From contig NC_058519.1 in the NCBI RefSeq assembly GCF_904849725.1, forward strand, positions 106,566,881 to 106,630,880: 64,000 nucleotides of DNA. Reading direction: 5' to 3'. Source of the DNA: Hordeum vulgare subsp. vulgare. Its lineage: Eukaryota > Streptophyta > Magnoliopsida > Poales > Poaceae. This document shows, piece after piece, positions 10,123 to 20,560 of this stretch. Under the pieces are notes generated by a model. It made no database searches. It had not been told where the DNA came from and was given only the letters and a program-made list of their open reading frames with translations. The position numbers and the translations under genes are program-made. The first letter of the stretch is position 1. Each line of letters begins with the position of its first letter.

Positions 10123-13100
10123 ATGGCCAACAACGATGAGGCCGGCGGTTCGGGCAAGCCATTCTGGGAGCTATCCTAGGAGCTGGAGGAAGAACCTCAC
10201 CGCTATGAGGACGCCGCAGAAGACACCGATCATGACTACACAACCCCTAGTGGCGTCGGGGATGACACCACTGATGGTGCCGCCGGGGATGCCAGCACTG
10301 ATGATGGCAGTGAACGCACAGATGGCAGCCAACCGAAGAAGCAACGGAAGGACCGGCGCCCAAACGTGCTCGGCACCGTCAGGGAGGAATTTACTGAAGT
10401 GTCCTCTAGTGGGCATCCAACGGCGCCCAAAGAATTAGTCGGTGGGTACGCGGGACAACTCGGGTGCATTCTCCGCAGCACCGTCTTGATCAACACCAAG
10501 AACCTAAGGCATCAAGGACGAGCGAATTTGTGCAACCTCCTCTTCACGAAGCTGCACGAACGATACAAGTTCCCCGGTGACGTCGCAAACACATGCCTCG
10601 CAGGGAATAAAGTGAACAGTGCCGCCCTCACGAAGATGAGCACGACCCTGGCTACTTGGAGAGCCTCGGTGAAGAGAAGGATTCTAAGAGGTGATAGTCA
10701 TGAGAAGATCAAGGAGACTAATCCTTCGATCAGCGAAGCTGACTACCAGGAGTTCAAGATCAAGTGCGAGAGCAACTCATCCACGGAATCAAGTCAATGG
10801 GGGAAAGATATGCGGGACTTGAACTTAGGGGTCCACAAACTCGGTCTCCGCGGTTACAGAGTGGAGGAACCTAAATGGGACAAGGAGGACACGGAGCGTG
10901 CCGAGCAAGGCCTACCGCCCCTCTTCGATAAATACCTTGAAAAGCACACCAGGAACTATGTCAGGGCCAGGTACAAGGTGGACCCGGTAACAAAGGAGCT
11001 TACCACGGATCCGAAGGTGAAGGAGCTTGAGCGTGTTCTCGTAAGGAATACACCCCCGCGTAATTAGCTCCATATGGTTGCATTTTAATTAATGAAGCCA
11101 AATTTCTAAATGGTTCACGTTCCTTCCACAGGAAACTGAAAGCAGTAGCGCGATGTCTCCGAGCTCCCCGTCTGCCCCTTGGGATAGCACTTTAAATAGG
11201 GCGTTGAACATAATGAAACACAATGATAAGCTCAGTAAGTCGTCGTCAGCTGGTCGTGTGGCCGGCGAAGGCTTCGCCACGAAATGGTCGGAATACTATA
11301 AGGCTGGGCGAAAGGATAGAAAGGCCAGCTCGGAAAACCAGGAGCGCGAGATTAAAGAACTCAAGGCACAAGTGGCGCGGATTCCAGAGATAGTCCAAGA
11401 GCAAGTGCGAGACCAACTTGGATCAACGATCACCACCATTATGTCTTCCTTGCTTGAGGGGCCGCGGGGGTGGATTGCGAGTGGCCAACAGGGGCCGCCC
11501 CCGATTCCCAGCTTCACGGGCAGCAACTCGCACAATGCGCCGGCATCGGTGTCTCCGGCGGAGGCGGCATTGCAAGTGCCTCCGTCGTTGGCGCCGGTAT
11601 TGGAGGTTAATGCACCCGTGTGTGGGAAGAATACGTCGGCCAGCACTTCGGCATCAAGCGGCCCCTCCGTCACTTGCACGCCCGTCGTTGGCGGTGCCTC
11701 GACATTAGCCGATCTCGATGCCATCACGGTAACTATAAGCCTCGGCCGATGACTTCATCTCCTTGCCTTTTTGACTGGGCATCCCTGACACCCTACATGT
11801 TTTTGCAGGGCGCCGCCAACGTTCCATGCACTCTCCTGCACTTCGTGGACGGCGAGTTGATCGATTTCGCCAAGGCCAAAATCGTTGAACCGAGCAACCG
11901 CGTGTTTCACGGTAATCCGATGCCACCCACCGTGTATAGGGTTCAACTAGTTCGGGTGCTGCGGGGCTGCGACGACTTGTTACCTCTGTATCGACCCGTT
12001 GGGGCCGACAAAGATGATGTGATGACCCTCAGCGCCTGCTTAAACTGGTCCATGCTTTGGTCGACAGTCGTGCCGGCGCCAAGCCATGGCAAAACCGCCG
12101 CAACGCTACCGCCGTCAGCTGATCCGGACATGCATATGGCACAGGATCCGGACGATGACAACTATACAATTTCCAATGTCGATAAGTACATCAACGAACA
12201 TGAATACGGTGACGATGACGACTTGTTCGGGCCTCCTTCTCAAGAACCCAACCCTGCAAAAGACGATGGCGATCTAGCTGGTACCGCGGAGAAACCCAAT
12301 TTCAACAGGCATCGGCTGTTCAGTTCTCAGGAAACGCCTCCAGCTCCCGCCTTCACCGAGACTCAAATAGACGAGGTGCAGAATATTATCAGCCCCAACA
12401 CACTCAAGAAGGTGGTCTCTGAGCAGAACTCGATCCCATTACAGAAGAAGAAGCAGAAGGAACGGAAAAGAAAAACTAACAAGGGTGCGAGCTAGCAGGC
12501 ACCGAGTACGATTCGTGCTCAGGACGGGCCACCAATATCTAAGGTTATTGAGAGGAGCGTGCATGTGGCGGGTAGGCCGATGCTACCGACTAATATGCTC
12601 AATGTTGCAACCAGTGCTATGCGGAATCTGCATGACGATGTTCTTTATGTGGAGAAGCGGCGTCTCTCCGAGAATGATGGGGCATACCCGGTTTTCGTGG
12701 CAAAGGTGCCAGAGGGCAAGGGCTTTGTCGATAGCAACATCGGGCGTATGATCGTCCTACGGTTTGATGACATCTTCGCTATGCTTAACCTTTATCCGCT
12801 GCACTACACCTTCATTCGGCTATTTTCGCTCAGTATGGAGATGCGGATCATTAGAGACAAGACCCCGGACATCGTGATAGTCGACCCCTTCTACATGCGT
12901 GCCACGCTCTTGGACGGCGCTGGGGACCGGCAAGTCATGAGTTCATACCTCGAAGGCGTCATTCTGGCGAACGTTCTTTTTTTAGATTTCGATCGTTCTT
13001 TTTTTTCCAACATTCCGTGTTTTGTGCAGTGACACACATTGCACACTCATCCTCTTAAGCCCGAAATATTCCATGGCCACGTATTTGGACATGGACCGTC

Positions 13101-13606
13101 AGTCGAAGAAAGACTACACAAATATCAAGAAAGTTCTTGATAATGTCCTCCCCGGCTACGCCAAATCAGGAGGCACCTTCAGGAGGCCAATTCTTAGGTA
13201 TGGCAAGCACATGTTCACCCACGTAATGAAGTTCCTCTGTGTCAAGCAGCCGCCTGGAAGACAAAAGGATGCCTACTACGCCCTCCATCACATGCGGGCG
13301 ATCGTACGGGACCAGCATCACCGTATGCTACCAAATGAGCTCAAAGATTGGGCCGCACGCTTGTCGGCAATCCAGGACGAGGACATCAGACAAGAATTAT
13401 TTCGCATCCAGTCAGAGTTGGCGGAAATCATCTATCAAGATGTCCTTGCTAGATCGGGGCAGTTCTACCTAAATTGTCCACCGTCCAACAGTGATATTGA
13501 CACAATGCTACAAATGCAGGCTGACAACGATCGCACATTCATGACCATCACAAAAGACGGCGGCTTCATCCATGCTCCGGTCCCTGGGTCGAGTCGAAAG
13601 TACTGA
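10123..13606 (+). pseudogene. Second gene of inner CACTA: coiled-coil protein with C-terminal Ulp1/C48-like domain, four exons, nearly intact
   Basis: Exons are inferred at 10123-11040, 11132-11728, 11809-12972 and 13030-13606. The first two introns have GT/AG ends and keep phase 0. The N-terminus is acidic and then basic (QPKKQRKDRR). Exon 1 resembles plant transposase-family accessory proteins. Exon 2 has a helical, coiled-coil-like stretch (EREIKELKAQVARI) and a Pro/Ser/Ala-rich tail. Exons 3-4 resemble the C48 (Ulp1) peptidase fold: the HCTLILLSPKY strand would supply the His, YLDMD the Asp and KQPPG the Gln. The position expected for the catalytic Cys (usually CGYYVC) reads DAYYAL, so peptidase activity is unlikely. 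Damage: in-frame TAG at 10177-10179 and 12493-12495, and a phase mismatch at the third intron. It may correspond functionally to TNPA, but that is inference. Confidence 0.75.
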
Positions 13607-13815
13607 TGCTATGTTGTAATTAAACTTTAATGAACTTGTATGTCTCTTTAGTTTGGACAGTCGTTGAACTTATATGTGTAGTCGATGCTATTTATTTGTA
13701 GGACCATGAATCGTGCTATTAATGTGTTGCTTTTCTCTTCCAATCCTTTTGTTGCATACTTATATATTGCTTATATATTACCTGTGAATTGCTTTTGTTT
13801 GTCTAGTGCATAGAG

Positions 13816-14067
13816 ATGCCGTCTTATGTCGTGTACAAGGGTGAGGTTCCCGGAGTCTACAACGACTGGGAGGAGTGTCGGGGACAGGTTCACCGTTTCA
13901 GCGGTAACAGTTACAAAGGGTACACCACTAGGGCGGAGGCGGAAGCTAGATACGCGCGCTATCTAGCGGGAGAGAGGAGGGAGCGGAGGAGGAACCGAAT
14001 GAAGATCAGTTTCATCGCGATGATGGTCATCGTGACCGCAACCCTCTTCTATGTGATGGTAGTTTAG
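13816..14067 (+). CDS. Small protein with RNase H1 N-terminal (viroplasmin-type) domain and C-terminal membrane segment
   Basis: The 83-residue frame is intact. Residues 3-50 match the RNase H1 N-terminal domain (also called the caulimovirus viroplasmin domain): YVVYKGEVPGVYNDW, then a conserved Cys, QVHRFSGNSYKGY, and the AEAEARYARYL helix. In cellular RNase H1 this domain binds RNA:DNA hybrids. Residues 51-62 are strongly basic (ERRERRRNRMK). Residues 63-83 are hydrophobic and fit one membrane span at the very C-terminus. No RNase H catalytic domain follows. It lies 210 bases after the second gene and before the right repeat array of the inner CACTA. It could be a separate gene or a distal exon. 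It is undamaged although both neighbouring genes are broken. Confidence 0.7.
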   Translation: MPSYVVYKGEVPGVYNDWEECRGQVHRFSGNSYKGYTTRAEAEARYARYLAGERRERRRNRMKISFIAMMVIVTATLFYVMVV

Positions 14068-14309
14068 ATATCGACTAGTAATGTGAAGACAAACTCGCTA
14101 CTCGCGGTCTCGAGACTTGTAATGTTCTAACTTTGTTTGGTATTTTGAATTCGGAGACTGATATGATGAATTATATTCAGAGACTAACCTTCTATTGTAT
14201 TCGATAAACCTGTTGTTTATATATATGTTGTGCTATTTGTATTTTGTGCTATTATGTATATTTTAACCTTTATAAATATCAGAAAAGAAAAAAAATCCTA
14301 ATATTCATA

Positions 14310-14552
14310 GTAGTGGCGCACCTCCAGCCATTAGTATTTGGGATAGTAATGGCGCACCAGGTGGTGCGCCATTATTGTCTTGGATAGTAATGGCGCACCA
14401 GGTGGTGCGCCACTGTTATGTATATTAATAGTGGCGCACTAGGGGTGCGCCATTACTATTTATTAGTAGTGGCGTGATAATAATGGCGCACCTATAGTGC
14501 GCCATTAATAGGTAAAGTAGGTGCGCCACTAATAGCCCTTTTTCTAGTAGTG
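14310..14552. repeat. Right subterminal repeat array and terminus of inner CACTA
   Basis: About six pairs of TAATGGCGCACC / GGTGCGCCATT units lead to the terminus ttttctagtagtg at 14540-14552, mirroring the left array. Confidence 0.9.
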
Positions 14553-15184
14553 CCACAACCCCGACGCCGTCATCGCCAGCTCCTCTCGTCTCTTACCCCA
14601 ACACCACCATGGCCCCTCCTCCGGCCCCGACCCTGCCACACGCCACTCGACTCCGACGCCACCACCCGGCCGGACACATTCATCAACTCCGCCGCCTCCT
14701 CCCACGGTGAGCCGTCGCCGATCCTGCCCTGTGCTACCGTCGCCGCCGCCCCTACCCTGCTGCTTAGCCGTCACCCCCTGCCCTGCCTTTTCTTTATGTT
14801 CATGTATATGTATGTATGTTCATGTATGTATGTATATGTTCATGTGTATGTCATTATATTTTTTATGTTCACCGAATTTTCATATGTTGATGGTAATCTA
14901 TCATGTGCACTTGGGAAAAGCTCATCAACAAACATGATCATTTCTTACATACAAAATAGATAAAATATTCAAATGAATAGTGCTCAAGTTAAATAACATA
15001 CACATTATATAAATTTGTGTTTCTTAGGTTGCAATAAGGTATGTCATGTTTTGAGTTTTTAAAGATTCACATTATATATCATAACTTACATCTATGAACT
15101 ATTCTACATTCGGAAATGAAATATAAAAAGTGTTAATTGCATTTTCTTACGTTTGACAACTGCTTGGGCTTATTATTAGGGACC
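14553..15184 (+). promoter_or_regulatory. Leader of the B3-domain gene in outer CACTA
   Basis: A C-rich stretch with many CCG triplets (14553-14790) gives way to AT-rich DNA before the first B3 exon. The composition shift resembles the leader of the inner CACTA's second gene (8216-10122). The inner CACTA inserted just upstream, so the natural promoter repeats at 2990-3180 are now 11 kb away. Confidence 0.4.
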
Positions 15185-16240
15185 ATGAGGCGTAAGATCT
15201 ACAAGGTCTGCCAAAATTCATGTATGGACAATTTTGGAACCAAAGTGCAGTTCGGGGTATTTTTGAGAAAGGGTTTCAAAAATCACTGGTAACGGTCTTT
15301 AACTTGAATTTTATTGAATTATGATCATTTGTTTAACTATTTTACTAACTTTATTGTTGAGTATTAACGGTTGCATAGTGTGTTCCATGCAACATAAGGG
15401 AGGACTTCAACAATTCATATGGTAAAGTGTTGTACTATGAGGATGATGAGGAGCACGAATTCGAATTGGAAAGAACAAAACCATCATATATGGTGATGGA
15501 TGGGAGCAGTACATTGCAGTGAACAGTTTTAAAGGAGGAGAACTCGTAGCTTTTTTCTTAATAGGAGAGGTGAATACGTTAAGGACATTATATGTCCGAA
15601 GCGATGATGATGATGACGATGCCCAAGATGACATCGTCAGCCAAGATAACCAAGATGACATCGACAGCCAAGATGAAGATGAGGACAACCAAGATGAAGA
15701 TGAGGACAACCAAGATGAAGAGGAGGACATCGAAGATGAAGGTGATGTTCATATCCTTTCTACATTTTTTTCTCAAAGGACGAAGAAGCTTACTCGGGAT
15801 GATAAAGCTAGTGTGAAACAAATGTTACCATCCTCTTCGGTGTTCTTGGGGAAGCCCTTTGTGCACTGTCTAACAAAAATAAACATGGTCAAAAAAGTTA
15901 TGGTGAGATGTTTTATATTCTTTCATCTGTTTTTGGTCATAACCAAGTATGGTGAGATGTCTAACATTGTGTGCTCTCTATTTTATCTTCATGACGGAGG
16001 GGTCTTCAGAAGTTACCTTTGAATATGTTTTCCGGAGTGGACATCCCCGCCGTCGGCACTACTGGAGTAATCCGTGGACCAAGAGCGCCTGCCACGAACG
16101 TCCAATACAATACAAAAGACGACGGGCGCATATCTTTCCACAAGGCCGGCTGGGAGGAGTTCATCAAGGGAAAGAGAGAACTAAGGGTGGACACACTTGT
16201 GGTAATCACTATAAGGAAGAGAAACCGCAAGGACTATTAG
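15185..16240 (+). pseudogene. Two-B3-domain protein gene (REM-like) carried by outer CACTA, one frameshift
   Basis: Exons are inferred at 15185-15288, 15379-15902 and 16010-16240, with GT/AG ends; the second intron is phase 0. The first B3-like domain spans exons 1-2: FGVFLRKGFKNH, then PCNIREDF, a GWEQYIAVNSFKGGEL-type strand and VAFFLIGEV. An acidic linker with repeated DNQDEDE units follows. The second B3-like domain covers the end of exon 2 and exon 3: PFVHCLTKINM, GVIRGPR, FHKAGWEEFIKG and DTLVVITIRKR. B3 domains bind DNA in the nucleus. A one-base loss near 15501 shifts the frame within the first domain, so this copy is damaged. The gene is followed by CACTA terminal repeats, so it lies inside the element in the second-gene position. 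It could be a captured host gene or a normal component of this family. Confidence 0.75.
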
Positions 16241-16574
16241 ATGATGGTTGTTGTTGACCGTGTTTAGGACTAAGTCATGAATATATCAACTGGAGAATTG
16301 TTAGTTAATTAATTAGTATGTTAAGATTAATGTGATACATTGATGTTTGTTTCTTAAGTTGAACAACTTTCAACTGATACTGATGGTTCTTTGTATATAT
16401 TGATCATGACGTAGTTGTGTAATGGTTCTTTCATTGCTATATATAGTAGCAAGTATCGAGTTGAGTGAAAAGCATAAAAAATGGTAAACACAAAAATAAA
16501 AGGGCGAACACAATATGAAAACCCCTAAACCCTTCCTTTCAATAAAAACAGAGCCTGGCAGCTGCTAACGTGTG

Positions 16575-16788
16575 GCTGGCATTTAGTCCCGGTCGGTGTT
16601 ACCAACCAGGACTAATGGTCCTCCTGCCAGGCATCTCACGACAGCCACATGGAGTTCCTTTAGTCCCGCATCGTAAGCCAACTGGGACTAGACGTGATCG
16701 GCATTAGTCCCGATCATTTTGTCCCGGTTGCGGAACCATGACTAAAGTCCCTCTCGAACCGGGACTGATGCCCTGTTTTCTACTAGTG
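16575..16788. repeat. Right subterminal repeats and terminus of outer CACTA
   Basis: At least five copies of the TTTAGTCCCGGT / ACCGGGACTAA type occur in both orientations. The last 13 bases, ttttctactagtg, match the CACTA terminus. The next bases are tga; the partner target site on the left is lost. Confidence 0.85.
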
Positions 16789-17790
16789 TGAGTAGTCTAC
16801 CATAAACCTATGGGTCCACGACTAGTACCTAGATGGCTATCTCTCTCTATGATCTTCAATACAAAGTTCACCGTGATTCCCGCGGTGATCTATTCAATGT
16901 AATCTTCTTTGCAGTGTGTTTTTTAGGATCCGATGAATTCTAGGTTTATGATCAGATTATTCATGAATATTTATTGTGTCTTCTTCGAATTCTTTTATGC
17001 ATGATTATTATAGCTTTGTATTTCTCTCCGTTCTGTCAGTTCGGTTTGGCCAACTAGACTGATTTATCTTCAGTGGGAGTAGTGCGTTGTGATGGGTTCA
17101 ATCTTGCGGTGCTCAATCCCAATGACAGAAAGGAACATGAAAATTATTTGTATTGTTTCCATTAAGGATTAAATGATTTGGTTTATTTATATTTCTCGAG
17201 TTTACTTTGTCTACATCATGTCATCTTGCTTCAGGCATTACTCGGTTTCATACTTAATACTCTAGATGCATGCTGGATAGCGGTGGATGAGTGGAGTAGT
17301 TGTAGTAGATGCACGCAAGAGTCGGTCTACTTACTTATGGATGTGATGCATACATACATGATCATTGTCGTGAATAAATATTTCATAACTATGATCTATT
17401 CGATCAATAGCCCAACAATAATTTGTCTACCCACCGTATGCTATCTTCGTGAGAGAAGTCTTTAGTGAAAACTATGGCTCCAGTGTCTACACAAAATATA
17501 TTACTAACATCCTAAAAATATTATTCTCATTTATGTTCTGTTATTTTATTTTATTTCTATATTATCTATCTATCAATATTTAATCATTGCAAGTAACGAG
17601 TTCAAGGGGCTTGGCAACCCTCTTGCCTTTGTTGGGTGCAAGCATTTGATTTTGTATGTGTAGGTGTCCATGATGAGAGTTTGCGTGATTCTCCCGTTGG
17701 TTAGATAACCTTGGTTCCCATTGAGGGAAATACTTATCTCTATTGTGATGCATCTCCCCTCCTATTCGGGGAAAAACCCAACACAGTTTA
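16789..17790 (+). mobile_element. Probable noncoding gypsy-type retroelement fragment
   Basis: The text resembles a noncoding internal region I know from abundant Triticeae gypsy elements. Recognisable phrases are ctctagatgcatgctggatagcggt, tctacatcatgtcatcttgcttcagg and a later gagggaaatacttatc segment before a run of short C-rich motifs. No coding sequence, LTR end or target duplication could be fixed. The call rests on remembered sequence style, not alignment. Confidence 0.35.
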
Positions 17791-20170
17791 CAAATAGCAG
17801 TACGTTCTGACTACCTCACCCCCTCCTGAAGCTTCTTGGGTCTCTGAGGGTATTTCTAACCGATACCCTATAACTGGTTAGAGGAGAAAATAATTTGTTT
17901 TGCTCCTCTAATGACACCTAGCCGATCCCCAATCGCCTCTAGTTGAGGATAAATTATACTTAGCCGCTTCCCGCCTCCCAATATTTAATCCACCGCTCGG
18001 CGGGTGGATAAAAAAGCCCATCTCCTTTGCTGCCTTGCCCGCCACACTCTCGCACCGCATCTATGTCGGTGCCTCCCCTCCCACCCCCATCGGCAACCAC
18101 CCGCCACTACGGTCCTTGACCACTTGGATTTGTGCCTCATTTCCCTGTCAATGACGCATAACCGATTGACTGCGCCTTGCCATGGATTGGCCAAAAATCG
18201 GACCGCACAGCCTCGGCAACGCCTCCATGTTGCATGCATGTATTTGCTCTGCCTCTGCCCACTCAAATCTCTCTTGTCGGCGGTTCGTCAACAAATACGC
18301 ACCTGGCCATTTCCCGGGCTCGGCGCTGGACCAGCGGCTCATCAGCTCACCGTTGTCGGTCATAAAGTGCGACCACTGCTAGCGTGAGGTAGTGCATTGA
18401 GTTTCTACCATGCAGGAACATCCCAAATGGGTGTTATTCAAGTGCAAAAATGATGGAGTGTATGCTTCTTTTGATTGGTTGTTCATCGGATTCAGATAAT
18501 TTCGGCAGCTCATCATTTGCTCAAGTTTTCTTAATGGAAAGAAGAATACACCTTATTAATTGAGAGCACAAAATTTTATAGATACTCATGCAATCATTGG
18601 TAGAATAGAGGCTACAGATGAGAATAGATATGAAGGAATGTCTACTTCTTCGGAATCAAATAAGAAAGAAGTGGGCAACCTCGAAAAGTCATAGATCAAC
18701 AATGAAGACGTACAGAAAATATTAATCCAACTAATGGGAGCACTTATGAAAGTTGGATATGTTTTAAAGTGTCTAATGTGGTTCTTGTTTTCTTTGATCT
18801 TGCTCTCCTAGTGAAGAATTGGTGAATTATGTACTCCAATGTATCAAAATGTCAATGAATGAAATAAATTAACAAAGAAATGTGTTTCGATGACCGAAAA
18901 TGAAATGCAAATGAAAAACATTACTCCGTTATATATAGGGGGTCGGCTCGGTCCACCTAAATCTTAGTGGAGTAATAATACTCCATTAAGGTTTTATACT
19001 CCGTTAGATACTCTCGTAATTTTAGGGGATCATTTAGATATGCCCTTATTTTCAAATAAAATAATCATCGTAAAATTTTCTCGCCTTTGAATTTCGCTTG
19101 GTATGATTTTTCTACGAAACATGAAATATGAAAAAAAAAAAAAGAAACTAACACTAGGCGCTAGATTAATATAATAGTCCTTAGAAATAATAAAAACGCA
19201 TCAAAACCATACAAGATTGATGTAAATATAACATGAATATTTTATAAATTATAGATAATTTGGAAAAATATCACTACCCTTTCCTCATGTGCGACCATCG
19301 ATCGGGTGATGCTTGTGACTCGCGTGACCATGAGCGAAGTGTGTTGGCGCCTAATCCAAATTTGCTTTTTGCGGAGAAACTTTGTGACTTGCTCGCTAGT
19401 GTAGAAGTTGCTAGACCTTATTTGGACATGTCAATTGCTTGCCTCTTGACGGGGACGTCAATAAGAGGCAAACAAAAAAGATGGGCAAAGGCAACGATGA
19501 CGTCATAGGCAAGGTGTTTCTGGCTGCTTGATGGATGAACTTCTGTCTCTTGGACCATCCTTTTGGGTTGATTTGTCATTGTTGATTGTGAGGTGACTGT
19601 TGTCTTGAGTTGAGGTGTTCTTGTTAGGGGTCACTTAACGTAATAGCAATGTTGGATTTGTGAATGTTGTGTATCCGGAGTGTTCGGCAGGGGTGCATGT
19701 ACAACTATGGGTTTCTTACAATGTGAGTAGTTAGTCCGTGTTCCATTGTATCGATTTTCATCCGATTTTCCATCAATTTAACTAGGTAATTCTTTTTTTC
19801 TTAATTAATTGATGAGACAAAAGTTACCTCCGTTCTTTAAAAATAAAAAGAGAACGCTCATCAACTTCACATGTAGTAAGATAAGAACATCCAATCATCG
19901 CATCAGGTTGCTAGCAGCCGGAGCATGAGCAAATATTTACTTGCTAGATAAAAAGAGGCCGTTGGCAAGAAAATTAACAACAAGCAACTTCCGAATGTAT
20001 ATTTATAGAAAACCTTAAGAACACTAGTAGACTATATGTGCGTTGCCATGGATTTTTTACAATTTGTATTAGTTGCATGTCAAATTTTACAAAGATAGAA
20101 AAGATAACCAATAACAAATAAAAAATTAATTATAATCTACTTCACTTATAATATATTTTAGAAAAACATA
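17791..20170. other. Unassigned, mostly AT-rich intergenic DNA
   Basis: I could not assign this stretch. 17980-18390 is more GC-rich and holds short open frames on both strands without recognisable motifs. 18890-19060 has several tactccgtta-like phrases. A short frame at 19260-19508 shows no domain I recognise. Confidence 0.4.
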
Positions 20171-20560
20171 ATTCTATCCTATATACAGTAATATTATAGT
20201 ATCTGATACATAAAGTAAAGATGGTACGTAAACATTGAGGTCGTGCACTGTGGGTTTACTAAGACGTGCACTCGCGACGGTGTCTCCTTCTAAGGTCGGT
20301 GGCGGTGATCCCTTATGTCCGCGGCCTCGATGCCAAACGTCTTCGACGGCGTACTCTCTGGTAGATCGGTGACGGTGATCCCGTACGGCGGCGTCTCCTC
20401 CGGACTCGATTCGCCGGCGGCAGCAAGACATGTCGATCGTATCCGTCGATGGCGTCTCCTCCATACTTGATCCGCCGGCGGCAGGTAGATCGAGGGGATG
20501 GTGCTTGCTTTGGCGGCGGCGTTTTTAAGAGATCGAGAAGGAGACCTAACCCACGCTCGT
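20171..20560. other. GC-rich island with a short internal duplication
   Basis: A GC-rich block in AT-rich surroundings contains two related 34-bp units (ggcgtctcctcc...cgccggcggcag near 20388 and 20450) and repeated gatcggtgacggtgatcc phrases. Minus-strand frames cross it, but the repeats make them low-complexity. This may be a decayed gene 5' end; I do not call a gene. Confidence 0.3.

Larger units (their letters stand above)
3295..14552 (+). mobile_element. Inner CACTA transposon, both termini present
   Basis: The left end reads CACTACTAGAAAAA at 3295 and the right end is its complement, tttttctagtagtg, ending at 14552. Just inside both ends lie short inverted repeats of the type ATGGCGCACC / GGTGCGCCAT. 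Gene order on the plus strand is TNP2 (4136-7682), an internal array of the same repeats (8050-8215), a four-exon second gene (10123-13606) and a small RNase H1 N-domain frame (13816-14067). The flanking bases (acc before, cca after) do not form a clean 3-bp duplication. The flanking DNA belongs to the outer CACTA. The transposase gene is broken, so the element is probably not autonomous now. Confidence 0.9.
540..16788 (+). mobile_element. Outer CACTA (En/Spm-type) transposon, left end missing, split by an inner CACTA
   Basis: The right terminus at 16788 reads ttttctactagtg, the complement of a CACTAGTAGAAAA end. It is preceded by subterminal repeats built on the motif TTTAGTCCCGGTTGG and its complement. 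The same motif occurs at 2990-3180, and a TNP2 remnant lies at 551-2046. The inner CACTA at 3295-14552 splits the element. The left terminus is not present: the TNP2 homology begins abruptly next to the retroelement segment near 540. Gene order is TNP2, an internal repeat block, then a B3-domain gene, all on the plus strand. The subterminal motif is like that of Caspar-type elements of Triticeae, but I do not insist on the family name. Confidence 0.8.

Noticed and set aside
3292..14555. A clean 3-bp target duplication for the inner CACTA
   Set aside because: Flanking triplets are acc and cca, which do not match. I therefore do not claim one, although both termini are clear.
17178..17465. 95-residue hydrophobic frame at 17178-17465
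   Set aside because: The DNA resembles a noncoding part of gypsy elements, and the frame has no start context, domain or codon bias.
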